Source: Opitutia bacterium UBA7441
Lineage (GTDB): Bacteria > Verrucomicrobiota > Verrucomicrobiia > Opitutales > Coraliomargaritaceae
Length of the DNA stretch: 6,111 nt
Direction: 5' to 3'
Assembly (NCBI GenBank): GCA_002480015.1
Contig: DLQD01000075.1
Span: forward strand, 411-6,521
The position numbers and the translations under genes are program-made. Every line of letters starts with the position of its first letter. Position 1 is the first letter of the stretch. This document shows positions 1 through 5,829 of the stretch, piece by piece. Under the pieces are notes generated by a model. The model searched no databases and had not been told where the DNA came from. It saw nothing but the letters and a program-made list of their open reading frames with translations.

Positions 1-3000
1 GGAAGCGGCTCCTGATTGCCACACCCGAGGCCTTGCTCGGAAGATGTCCGGCCAAAGCCGCTTTTGAGAAGCAGCGCCTCAGCCTCAAGGTTGGCCAGTC
101 CTATCCCTTCAGTGAATTAATCGAAAGCCTCACCTCCAATCTCGATTACGACTCTGAAGCGCTTTGCGAGCAACCGGGGCAGATCGCCACACGGGGCGGC
201 CTGATCGACATCTACCCCTACGACGCTCACTGCCCCTACCGGATCGACTTCTTTGGCGACGAGATCGAAAGCATCCGCAGTTTCGATCCGACAACGCAGC
301 GCACCGAGACGCCCACGCAGGCGATCCACATAGCCGCGGCCGAGAGCGCCGCATCCGTCCACTCACAGGAAGGTGGATTGCTCGACTACTTCATGGAACA
401 GCCGCTGCAGTGGGCGCTTGAAGATCCCGCTCTATTAGTGCGCGAGCATCCTTATCGCTTCGAGAAACGGCCAGTAGGCCACCTCGCCGTCGACGCCGCT
501 GGCGCGGCAACGCTACACTCTGGTAGCGAAGCCACGCCGGTGGGGTCGAAGACCGTCAGCAGCCACATACGTTCCTTCCACCAGGCTCTTACACATCGGG
601 GCCACAGAGACACACTCACTTGTATTTGCGAACTGGATACAGACCCAGAACTCTTCCGTGGCGCCGAACGCATCGAACTCTCAACCGAACCGACAGCCAA
701 CTATCGTTTCCAGAGTGATACCGCGCAAATCGGCTACGATCGCTTCGAATCGGAGCAAAGCACACGTTTAAAATTTGAAACACAACTCGCCGACTGGGCG
801 AATGAAGGGCTCGGAATTATGTTCGCAAGCGCTGGCGAGAGCGAAGCCAAACGCATCCGCGAACGACTCGATGACAATCCGCTCACAACCGTGCTCAAAC
901 CACAGTTCGTCGAAGGCACCGTCTCCGGTGGTTTTATCCTTCGTGCGGCGGAAGCACTGGCACTGTCAAATTTCCCTTTTCACTCTAGCACAAAACACGG
1001 TTATGTCTTGGTCACCGACACGGAATATTTCGGCCGACGCAAGCGCACGTTGAGCCGCCACGAAGAGCGCGCCCGTCCCACGATTTCACAGGTCGACCAG
1101 TTGCTCGACTTCACCGAACTAGCAGACGGCGACCCGCTCGTGCACCTACAACATGGTGTTTGTCTGTTCAGAGGACTTACACAGCTGGAGATCAAAGGCG
1201 GCACGAAGGAGGTCATCTCAGTTGAGTTCGCCGAGCAAATGACGATTCATGTGCCGCTGCAAGAGTCGCATCTACTGACCCGCTATGTCGGCCTGACCAA
1301 GTCCAGCCCAAAGCTCGGCAAGATCGGCGGCGCCGCTTGGGACAAGACCCGCGCCGCCGCTGAGCGCGCCACACTCGACTATGCGGCCGAGATGCTTCAA
1401 CTCCACGCCCGCCGCAGCAAGGCGGGCGGCTACGCTTACCCGCACGATCACCCTTGGCAAAAGGACTTTGAAGCGGCCTTCCCCTTTAAGGAAACTCCGG
1501 ACCAACTCAGTGCGATTGAGGCGGCCAAACAGGACATGGAGAGCGACCAAGCAATGGACCGTTTAATCTGTGGTGACGTCGGCTTCGGAAAAACAGAGGT
1601 CGCCATCCGCGCCGCACTTAAGGCTGTGCTTGCGGGCAAGCAAGTCGCCATCCTCGTGCCTACCACCGTACTTTGCCAACAACACCTCAACACCTTTCGC
1701 GAACGCATGGCACAATATCCGATCATCATCGACATGGTCAGCCGTTTCCGCAGCGCAAAAGAAAACAAAGAAAGCATCGCCCAGCTCGCCGCGGGTAAAA
1801 TCGATATCGTCATAGGCACCCATCGGCTGCTGAGCCGAGACGTCCACTTCCAAGACCTAGGCCTTCTGGTCGTGGACGAGGAGCAACGCTTTGGAGTGAA
1901 GCAAAAAGAACGCATCAAGCAACTCCGCACCAATGTCGACATCCTGACTCTCAGCGCCACACCAATCCCGCGCACGCTCTACCTGGCGATGGCCGGAGCA
2001 CGCGCCATGAGCGTGATCGAAACACCGCCGGTCGACCGCCGACCGATCGAGACCATTGTCAAAAGCTACGATGAGCAGCTAATCAAAAGTGCGATCCAAG
2101 CCGAGACTGACCGGGGCGGACAAGTATTCTATCTGCACAACCGGATCGACACGATTCAAGGTGTCGCACGCAAGATCGAAGCCATGCACCCGAAGCTCAA
2201 GGTCGCCGTCGGCCACGGCCAGATGACGGAAGGCGCGCTCGAAAAAGTCATGACCCAATTTGTTGCAGGCAAGTTCGACGTGCTCGTGTGTACCACAATC
2301 ATCGAATCCGGAATCGACATTCCTAACTGCAACACGCTGATCATCGAAGGAGCGGATCGCTTTGGCCTCGCGCAGCTCTACCAAATCCGTGGGCGCGTCG
2401 GCCGATTCAAAAGGCAAGCCTATGCCTACCTGCTACTCCATCGCCACGCGGCGCTTGTCGACCAGGCGCAAAAACGGCTCAACGCGCTCAAACAGCACAA
2501 CCAGCTCGGCGCGGGCTTCCGCATCGCTATGCGCGACCTCGAGCTACGCGGCGCGGGTAATCTGCTCGGCTCACAACAAAGTGGCCACATTGCGGGCATC
2601 GGCTTCGAACTCTACTGCCAATTGCTCAAGCAAAGCGTCGCCCGGCTTAAGGGCGAGCCTGGCGCCGACCGCATTCGCGCTGAGGTAAAGCTTGACTTCA
2701 TCGCCACCGGCGAGGGCGGCAGCCGTGCCCGCCAGACCAGCGGCACCTTGAGCTTCGCCGCGATCAAGGAGGCCGAATATGGCAACCGCCAAGGTGATTT
2801 GATCGAAGCCGCCCTCCCTGTCGACTATATCGCAGAGCCCCGTCTGCGGATCGATTTCTACCGCCGCATGGCCCTCGCCGAAAACAGTGTAGAAGTCGAA
2901 GCAATCGCCGAAGAACTGGCCGATCGATTTGGTGAGCGCCCCTTGGCGACTGAAGCGCTCATAGCCGTCAGTCTAGTGCGCGTAGAGGCCGAGCTGGCTG

Positions 3001-3170
3001 GCGTCCGCCGTGTCGAGACGGAGGGCGACCGCTTGATCTGCAAACTCGCTCAACCGGGCAAGCATGGGGAGTTCCTCAAATCCGGCACTCGCTTCCCCCG
3101 GCTGAAAGCCAAAGACCCGCTCAAGCGCCTGGCCGAAATCAGCAGCTTTTTGCGACGGCAAGCACAGTGA
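1..3170 (+). CDS. mfd: Transcription-repair coupling factor Mfd, 5'-truncated by the window edge
   Basis: Mfd is a cytoplasmic DNA translocase that removes RNA polymerase stalled at lesions and recruits UvrA for nucleotide excision repair. The reading frame is open from position 3 (KRLLIATPEA...), so the TTG at 33 is internal and the true start lies upstream. About 1055 residues are visible; compared with E. coli Mfd (1148) roughly the first 100 are missing. In order: the end of the UvrB-like module (ATRGGLIDIYP near 186-218); the RNA-polymerase-interacting CarD-like domain (LVHLQHG near 1137, to about 1280); a relay-helix region (near 1340-1415); helicase lobe 1 with Walker A GDVGFGKTE (1572-1598), Walker B DEEQ (1875-1886) and motif III TLSATPIP (1947-1970); lobe 2 with motif VI QIRGRVGR (2382-2405); then the C-terminal TRCF domain (about 2690-3000). 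All key motifs look intact. It ends with TGA 24 bp before the converging tonB-like gene, with no obvious intrinsic terminator between them. Confidence 0.97.
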   Translation, partial: KRLLIATPEALLGRCPAKAAFEKQRLSLKVGQSYPFSELIESLTSNLDYDSEALCEQPGQIATRGGLIDIYPYDAHCPYRIDFFGDEIESIRSFDPTTQRTETPTQAIHIAAAESAASVHSQEGGLLDYFMEQPLQWALEDPALLVREHPYRFEKRPVGHLAVDAAGAATLHSGSEATPVGSKTVSSHIRSFHQALTHRGHRDTLTCICELDTDPELFRGAERIELSTEPTANYRFQSDTAQIGYDRFESEQSTRLKFETQLADWANEGLGIMFASAGESEAKRIRERLDDNPLTTVLKPQFVEGTVSGGFILRAAEALALSNFPFHSSTKHGYVLVTDTEYFGRRKRTLSRHEERARPTISQVDQLLDFTELADGDPLVHLQHGVCLFRGLTQLEIKGGTKEVISVEFAEQMTIHVPLQESHLLTRYVGLTKSSPKLGKIGGAAWDKTRAAAERATLDYAAEMLQLHARRSKAGGYAYPHDHPWQKDFEAAFPFKETPDQLSAIEAAKQDMESDQAMDRLICGDVGFGKTEVAIRAALKAVLAGKQVAILVPTTVLCQQHLNTFRERMAQYPIIIDMVSRFRSAKENKESIAQLAAGKIDIVIGTHRLLSRDVHFQDLGLLVVDEEQRFGVKQKERIKQLRTNVDILTLSATPIPRTLYLAMAGARAMSVIETPPVDRRPIETIVKSYDEQLIKSAIQAETDRGGQVFYLHNRIDTIQGVARKIEAMHPKLKVAVGHGQMTEGALEKVMTQFVAGKFDVLVCTTIIESGIDIPNCNTLIIEGADRFGLAQLYQIRGRVGRFKRQAYAYLLLHRHAALVDQAQKRLNALKQHNQLGAGFRIAMRDLELRGAGNLLGSQQSGHIAGIGFELYCQLLKQSVARLKGEPGADRIRAEVKLDFIATGEGGSRARQTSGTLSFAAIKEAEYGNRQGDLIEAALPVDYIAEPRLRIDFYRRMALAENSVEVEAIAEELADRFGERPLATEALIAVSLVRVEAELAGVRRVETEGDRLICKLAQPGKHGEFLKSGTRFPRLKAKDPLKRLAEISSFLRRQAQ

Positions 3171-3194
3171 GTGGTTAGGCTACGAAGGGTCGGT

Positions 3195-3854
3195 TCACTT
3201 CAAAGGGATACGAATGGACCATTCATACTTTGATCGTACGGCTTGGCCCCTACGCACCGGCGCTGAGAATCGGGAATCTTCAGCCATACGCTTAGCCGCA
3301 GCGATCAACTCTTGATGCGAATAGTCGAGCACCCTCTGCACGGAAACCCGGCCATCCTTTTCCACATAGACGAGCACACGAACAAAGGCTTCTCCCCTGC
3401 CACGCGGAGAGTTGGGCGGATAGCGGAAGCGCCCTTCCCGCACAAGACGGGGAATTTCATCCAATTCGCCGAAGCCGAAGAGCTGCTCCAGCTGATCGGC
3501 TGACTCCGTCCTGAAATCGAAGCCGACGGTGAGCCCCAGACTCAGATCACCACCTGTGCCCGGATTCAGTCCGACCTCAAGTTGATCCAGCGTCGGCATT
3601 GGAGGCGGCGTCTTTAACTCCGGCGGCGGCGGTTTGTCCGGCGGCGGTGGGGGCGGCGGCGGTTCGTCCAACGGGGGCGGTGGTGGCGGCGGCGCCATGT
3701 TCACCGCTTCAATCCTCTCCATCCGGCTCTGCTCTGGCTGCATAATCTGAGTCAGAGGCACGAGCAGTATAATCAGCAAGGCCAACCCAGTACCCAGCAA
3801 AAAGCTGCGCCCCGTAACAGAGGAGGTGTCTTGCGGTGGAAGAATCATGGGCAT
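3195..3854 (-). CDS. TonB-family energy transducer with long polyproline linker
   Basis: This is a TonB-type protein, an inner-membrane-anchored periplasmic protein that passes proton-motive energy from ExbB/ExbD to outer-membrane receptors. From the ATG at 3854 it has 219 residues: a short cytoplasmic N-terminus, one membrane helix (about 18-37, rich in L, I and G), a proline-rich span (about 55-87, with runs of 7, 8 and 4 prolines broken by LDE and DK), a glycine-containing linker (NPGTGGDLSLGL, about 97-108), and a TonB C-terminal domain (about 124-219) with RYPP, VYVEKDGRV and a terminal IRIPLK strand. A GTG at 3866 extends the frame by four codons but directly follows an in-frame TAA and overlaps a possible -10 box. 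ATGs at 3854 and 3848 are both possible starts, and neither has a clear ribosome site. No ExbB, ExbD or receptor gene is in view, so the partner receptor is unknown. Confidence 0.88.
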   Translation of the reverse strand: MPMILPPQDTSSVTGRSFLLGTGLALLIILLVPLTQIMQPEQSRMERIEAVNMAPPPPPPPLDEPPPPPPPPDKPPPPELKTPPPMPTLDQLEVGLNPGTGGDLSLGLTVGFDFRTESADQLEQLFGFGELDEIPRLVREGRFRYPPNSPRGRGEAFVRVLVYVEKDGRVSVQRVLDYSHQELIAAAKRMAEDSRFSAPVRRGQAVRSKYEWSIRIPLK

Positions 3855-3864
3855 ATGCGGGCAC

Positions 3865-3894
3865 ACTTAAGTGCCGCATTGTGCGCTTTGTCAA
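3865..3894 (-). promoter_or_regulatory. Possible promoter of the TonB-family gene
   Basis: On the minus strand a perfect TTGACA (plus 3894-3889) is followed after 18 nt by TTAAGT (3870-3865), a weak 3/6 match to TATAAT. Transcription would then start near 3858, leaving almost no leader before the ATG at 3854 or 3848. The -35 box sits inside the short inverted repeat CTTTG-T-CAAAG (3886-3896). The prediction rests on motif matching only. Confidence 0.35.
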
Positions 3895-3927
3895 AGTCCG
3901 AGCTAAAGGAGAACATCGATCTCGTCC

Positions 3928-3956
3928 TTGACAGCCCCTGAAGGCACTGCCAAATG
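3928..3956 (+). promoter_or_regulatory. Possible -35 element (and weak -10) upstream of efp
   Basis: A perfect TTGACA lies at 3928-3933. At 17 nt spacing the next hexamer is CAAATG, a poor -10; the better match TGAAAT (3955-3960) is 21 nt away, which is too far for a standard promoter. If this is the promoter, transcription starts beyond the ATG at 3954 and EF-P must start at 3984 with a very short leader. Nothing else in the intergenic stretch looks better. Confidence 0.25.
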
Positions 3957-3983
3957 AAATCCTTTTTCTCAACTAATCTACTC

Positions 3984-4541
3984 ATGGCATCTCCCACCGA
4001 AGTCCGCAAAGGCAAAGTCCTCAACTATCAAGGCAATCCGCACCTCGTGCTCGATGTGCAGCACCGCACACAAGGCCGCCAAGCCGGCTTTATGCAGGTC
4101 ACAATGCGCAACCTGAACACCGGTGCGAGTACCAACACCAAGATCCGCACGACGGACTCCGTCGAAATCTTGCACACAGATGTAGCCAAGCTCGAATTCA
4201 GCTACATCGATGCCGACGGTTACCATTTCATGGATCCGGAAACGTTTGAAGACTTGATCCTCGAAGACAGCATCGTCGAAGATGCGAAGGACTTCCTCGT
4301 CGAAACACAGACCTACAGCATCCTTCGCGTGGACGACAAACCGATCTCCATCGACTTGCCCGCTTCCATCGAAATGAAGGTTACCGAATCGGCCGAAGGT
4401 GTGAAGGGCGACACCGCTAGCAATGTGCAAAAGCCCGCCACCCTCGAAACTGGCCTAACCATACAAGTCCCGCTTTTCATCAAAGAAGGTGAGACGATCA
4501 AAGTGAACACCGCCGACCGCTCCTACGGCGGCCGCGCGTAA
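3984..4541 (+). CDS. efp: Translation elongation factor P
   Basis: EF-P binds between the ribosomal P and E sites and speeds peptide-bond formation at consecutive prolines. From the ATG at 3984 the protein has 185 residues, the usual family length, and begins MASPTEVRKG. Domain I (KOW-like, about 1-62) carries the tip loop, domain II is an OB fold (about 65-125, with DGYHFMDPETFE at 78-89), and domain III is a second OB fold holding the EF-P signature (KGDTASNVQKPATLETG, 141-157; VPLFIKEGETIKVNT, 162-176). The tip residue aligned with E. coli Lys34 is Arg32 (codon 4077-4079). An ATG at 3954 would add ten residues (MKSFFSTNLL) and has GAAGG 9 nt upstream, whereas the ATG at 3984 has no Shine-Dalgarno. 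Family length and the conserved N-terminus favour 3984. No modification enzyme gene is in the window. Confidence 0.95.
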   Translation: MASPTEVRKGKVLNYQGNPHLVLDVQHRTQGRQAGFMQVTMRNLNTGASTNTKIRTTDSVEILHTDVAKLEFSYIDADGYHFMDPETFEDLILEDSIVEDAKDFLVETQTYSILRVDDKPISIDLPASIEMKVTESAEGVKGDTASNVQKPATLETGLTIQVPLFIKEGETIKVNTADRSYGGRA

Positions 4542-4553
4542 TATCGACACGAA

Positions 4554-4572
4554 CCATTCGACAAGCTCAGGA
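4554..4572. repeat. CATTCGACAAGCTCAGG-type intergenic motif
   Basis: Twelve bases after the efp stop is a stretch matching TTCGACAAGCTCAGG, which I recall as a recurrent intergenic motif in many unrelated environmental bacterial genomes. It can form only a weak imperfect hairpin (outer CC/GG, inner GA/TC around CAAGC). There is no T-tract after it, so it is not a classic terminator. The recollection needs a genome search to confirm. Confidence 0.4.
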
Positions 4573-4574
4573 TC

Positions 4575-4675
4575 ACTGACTGGCGTCGTATCCCTACACG
4601 ATTCCGTAGTCGACGGGTAAACGGCTACGCTACCCCAACAAACGTCGACACGACTGGCGTCGCGCCGCTACGCCC
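4575..4675 (+). repeat. Two decayed copies of the 92-bp hairpin repeat family
   Basis: This convergent gap between efp and the ACT gene holds degraded copies, in the same orientation, of the repeat found at 5264-5463. The left copy keeps GACTGGCGTCGTAT, CTACACGATTC and CGTAG, but has lost the third hairpin so that CGTAG runs straight into TCGACG. Then come exactly 27 nt (4616-4642, starting GGTAAAC and ending AAA). The second copy starts at CGTCGAC (4643-4649) with arm 1 (CGAC-TGGC-GTCG) and decays after GCTACG near 4671. The distance between successive GTCGAC sites (4609 to 4644, 35 bp) equals that in the intact array. No gene or clear terminator is seen in 4542-4693. Confidence 0.75.
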
Positions 4676-4693
4676 CTCCATGCAGGGCGATCA

Positions 4694-5218
4694 TCAATCG
4701 AGCAGACGGATGTCCACCATGACATCCTGGGCGATCTGTTCGAGCCGCTGCCGGATGTCTTCCCGGTCGATTTCAGGGGCACAGGCGAGACGCGCCTTTG
4801 CCTCGAAGAGCGTGCCGCCCGAATCGGGCGCACTATAGGCGCGCGTACTAAGCTCCTCGACATTGACGCCGGCCAGGGCGAGCGCCTTAAAGACCTCGCG
4901 CACAATGCCCGGGTGGTCGCCGCCGACCACTTCGAGGTCGAACTGCCGTAGCGGCTCCAGCTCCGAGGGAGCGATCCCTGCGGCGATCATTACATCGAGG
5001 TCGCTGATCGTCCGCAGCGCCACTTCGAGATCCTGTTGTTTTTCGCCCGATACGGAGACTTCGAGCAGCCCGACAAAGCGGCCGGCCAAGTGAGCCATCC
5101 GGCAATGCTCCCAGTTGCCGCCATGCGCGGCAACCACATCCGCCAATTTCTCGACCAAACCCGCGCGGTCTTTGCCGCTAATCGTTAAAACTAATACACC
5201 ATCCATAGTGATCTGCAT
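4694..5218 (-). CDS. Double ACT-domain protein, GcvR-like
   Basis: This is a 174-residue soluble protein with two ACT domains in tandem, the small ligand-binding folds that usually sense amino acids. ACT1 (about 7-75) has the VLVLTISGKDRAGLV opening and the helix-strand pattern NWEHCRMAHLAGRFVGLLEVSV. ACT2 (about 92-170) opens FDLEVVGGDHPGIV and contains VNVEELSTRAYSAP. Each repeats the D-R/H-P/A-G-(I/L)-V loop at the end of strand 1. The layout matches GcvR, the E. coli repressor partner of the glycine cleavage system, and similar small proteins across bacteria. No gcv genes are nearby, so the ligand and target are unknown. I chose the ATG at 5218 because GGGTGGA lies just upstream; the ATG at 5206 is also possible. 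The frame extends to 5272, but those 18 extra residues mimic a signal peptide and do not suit a cytoplasmic regulator. Repeats of one family lie on both sides of the gene. Confidence 0.85.
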   Translation of the reverse strand: MQITMDGVLVLTISGKDRAGLVEKLADVVAAHGGNWEHCRMAHLAGRFVGLLEVSVSGEKQQDLEVALRTISDLDVMIAAGIAPSELEPLRQFDLEVVGGDHPGIVREVFKALALAGVNVEELSTRAYSAPDSGGTLFEAKARLACAPEIDREDIRQRLEQIAQDVMVDIRLLD

Positions 5219-5263
5219 AGCAAATCCACCCGAAAGCGCAAGGATGCATAGAGCACGCCAGAA

Positions 5264-5328
5264 CGTCGACACGACGGGCGTCGTATCGCTACACGATTCG
5301 TAGCGACCTTGTGCCAGCGGGGTCGACG
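5264..5328 (+). repeat. Repeat unit A, foldable into a four-way junction
   Basis: As a single strand the unit pairs almost completely. The closing stem is 5264-5270 with 5322-5328 (CGTCGAC/GTCGACG). Arm 1 is ACGAC/GTCGT (5271-5275, 5280-5284) with loop GGGC. A single A (5285) follows. Arm 2 is TCGCTAC/GTAGCGA (5286-5292, 5300-5306) with loop ACGATTC. Arm 3 is CCTTGT/GCGGGG (5307-5312, 5317-5322) with loop GCCA, and needs three T-G (U-G) wobble pairs. G5322 is shared between arm 3 and the closing stem. On the minus strand the three wobble positions become A-C mismatches. Confidence 0.7.
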
Positions 5329-5355
5329 GATAAACACCCGCGCCAGCGCCAGAAA

Positions 5356-5420
5356 CGTCGACACGACTCGCGTCGTATCGCTACACGATGCGTAGCGACC
5401 TTGTGCTAACAAGGTCGACG
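5356..5420 (+). repeat. Repeat unit B, foldable into a four-way junction with perfect arms
   Basis: This unit has the same architecture as unit A, but arm 3 is fully Watson-Crick. The closing stem is 5356-5362/5414-5420; arm 1 is ACGAC/GTCGT (5363-5367, 5372-5376) with loop TCGC; a single A is at 5377; arm 2 is TCGCTAC/GTAGCGA (5378-5384, 5392-5398) with loop ACGATGC; arm 3 is CCTTGT/ACAAGG (5399-5404, 5409-5414) with loop GCTA. It differs from unit A at seven of 65 positions, none of which breaks a pair on the + strand. Confidence 0.75.
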
Positions 5421-5472
5421 GATAAACACCCACACCACCGTCAGAAACGTCGACATGACGGACGGCGCGCCT

Positions 5473-5790
5473 CTATAAATAGCTGCAGCAATAATCACAG
5501 CCGCCTTCGGCGACTTTCAGGCTGAACTTGGAATTGCCCGCCACATTGAACGATTGCCCCTCACGCATGGTGAGCCAGTCTTCGCTATCCTTAAGTTTCA
5601 CGTCCATCGAGCCACCGAGAATCTCCATTAGCTCAGGTGCCTCGGTGCCGAATTCGTATTCACCGGCTTGCATGAAGCCGAGGGTCTTCTTCGAGCCGTC
5701 GGCACATTGCACCGCACGGCTGGTAACTTGGCCACCAAAGTAAACATTGGCCTTTTTAACGACAGTGACGTTTTCAAATATTTCAGACAT
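5473..5790 (-). CDS. ppnP: Pyrimidine/purine nucleoside phosphorylase PpnP (YaiE/DUF1255 family)
   Basis: PpnP enzymes are small single-domain cupins that split nucleosides with phosphate into free base and ribose-1-phosphate. The 105-residue protein matches E. coli PpnP (94 residues) along most of its length: NVYFGGQVTSRAV near the N-terminus, AGEYEFGTEAPELMEILGG (42-60) over the family's EGEYTFSTAEPEEM block, DWLTMREGQSFNV (71-83) over DWQVYEAGSVFNV, and FSLKVAE before the terminal SYL. The extra length is an N-terminal extension of about ten residues. The C-terminal tail carries three cysteines (98, 101, 102), more than I recall in the family. The ATG start has only a weak AGTAGG upstream. 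The gene begins 35 bp after the dprA stop and could be co-transcribed with it, although a possible promoter also lies in that gap. Confidence 0.9.
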   Translation of the reverse strand: MSEIFENVTVVKKANVYFGGQVTSRAVQCADGSKKTLGFMQAGEYEFGTEAPELMEILGGSMDVKLKDSEDWLTMREGQSFNVAGNSKFSLKVAEGGCDYCCSYL

Positions 5791-5801
5791 GCGCCTACTT
5801 G

Positions 5802-5829
5802 TTTAAATTCAGATCGATCTGTCGATCAA
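5802..5829 (-). promoter_or_regulatory. Possible ppnP promoter with a palindrome in the spacer
   Basis: On the minus strand TTGATC (5829-5824) and TTTAAA (5807-5802) are 16 nt apart, each a 4/6 match to the sigma-70 hexamers. The spacer holds the perfect 12-bp palindrome CAGATCGATCTG (5810-5821). A second inverted repeat, GATCA-AAA-TGATC (5824-5836), overlaps the dprA stop codon. A protein bound at the palindrome would compete with RNA polymerase. The evidence is motif matching only. Confidence 0.3.

Larger units (their letters stand above)
5264..5463 (+). repeat. Tandem repeat, exact 92-bp period, two full units plus a partial third
   Basis: GTCGAC occurs at 5265, 5357 and 5449, exactly 92 bp apart, and again inside each full unit at 5322 and 5414 (57 bp after the first). 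Each period is a 65-nt structured unit followed by a 27-nt linker (5329-5355 and 5421-5447) that begins GATAAACACCC and ends CAGAAA. The third unit keeps only CGTCGACATGACGG before losing similarity about 10 bp short of the ppnP stop codon. The array fills nearly all of the 254-bp gap between ppnP and the ACT gene, both on the minus strand. No protein-coding signal is convincing here. It resembles REP/BIME-type or MITE-like intergenic elements; the family is not one I can name. Confidence 0.85.

Noticed and set aside
33..35. TTG at 33 as the mfd start codon
   Set aside because: The frame is open to the window edge and the upstream residues continue the Mfd-like sequence, so the gene begins outside the window.
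1448..1975. Long open frame antisense to mfd (175 codons)
   Set aside because: It lies opposite the conserved Mfd helicase motifs, its translation resembles no family I know, and it is a by-product of codon use in mfd.
3171..3194. Intrinsic terminator between mfd and the TonB-family gene
   Set aside because: The 24-bp gap has no GC-rich hairpin followed by a T run on either strand.
3978..4430. Open frame of 150 codons antisense to efp
   Set aside because: The plus strand encodes a full, conserved EF-P of the expected length; the antisense frame has no recognisable domain.
5219..5272. Signal peptide on the ACT-domain protein if started at 5272
   Set aside because: The 18 residues look hydrophobic, but ACT regulators are cytoplasmic and the ATG at 5218 has a better ribosome site and gives the usual domain start.
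5264..5328. tRNA or tRNA-like gene
   Set aside because: The cloverleaf shape is superficial. There is no TTCRA T-loop, no anticodon arm of the right size and no CCA end, and arm lengths do not match a tRNA.
5264..5420. Integron attC sites
   Set aside because: The units fold into four arms rather than one long imperfect hairpin, and I see no GTTRRRY core site and no integrase.
5191..5433. Open frame on the minus strand across the repeat array (80 codons)
   Set aside because: It is made of translated repeat units and overlaps the start of the ACT gene. The 92-bp period is not a multiple of three, so successive repeats fall in different frames, which argues against coding.
5264..5463. CRISPR array
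   Set aside because: There are only two full units, the repeat (65 nt) is longer than the spacer (27 nt), the spacers resemble each other, and no cas genes are in view.
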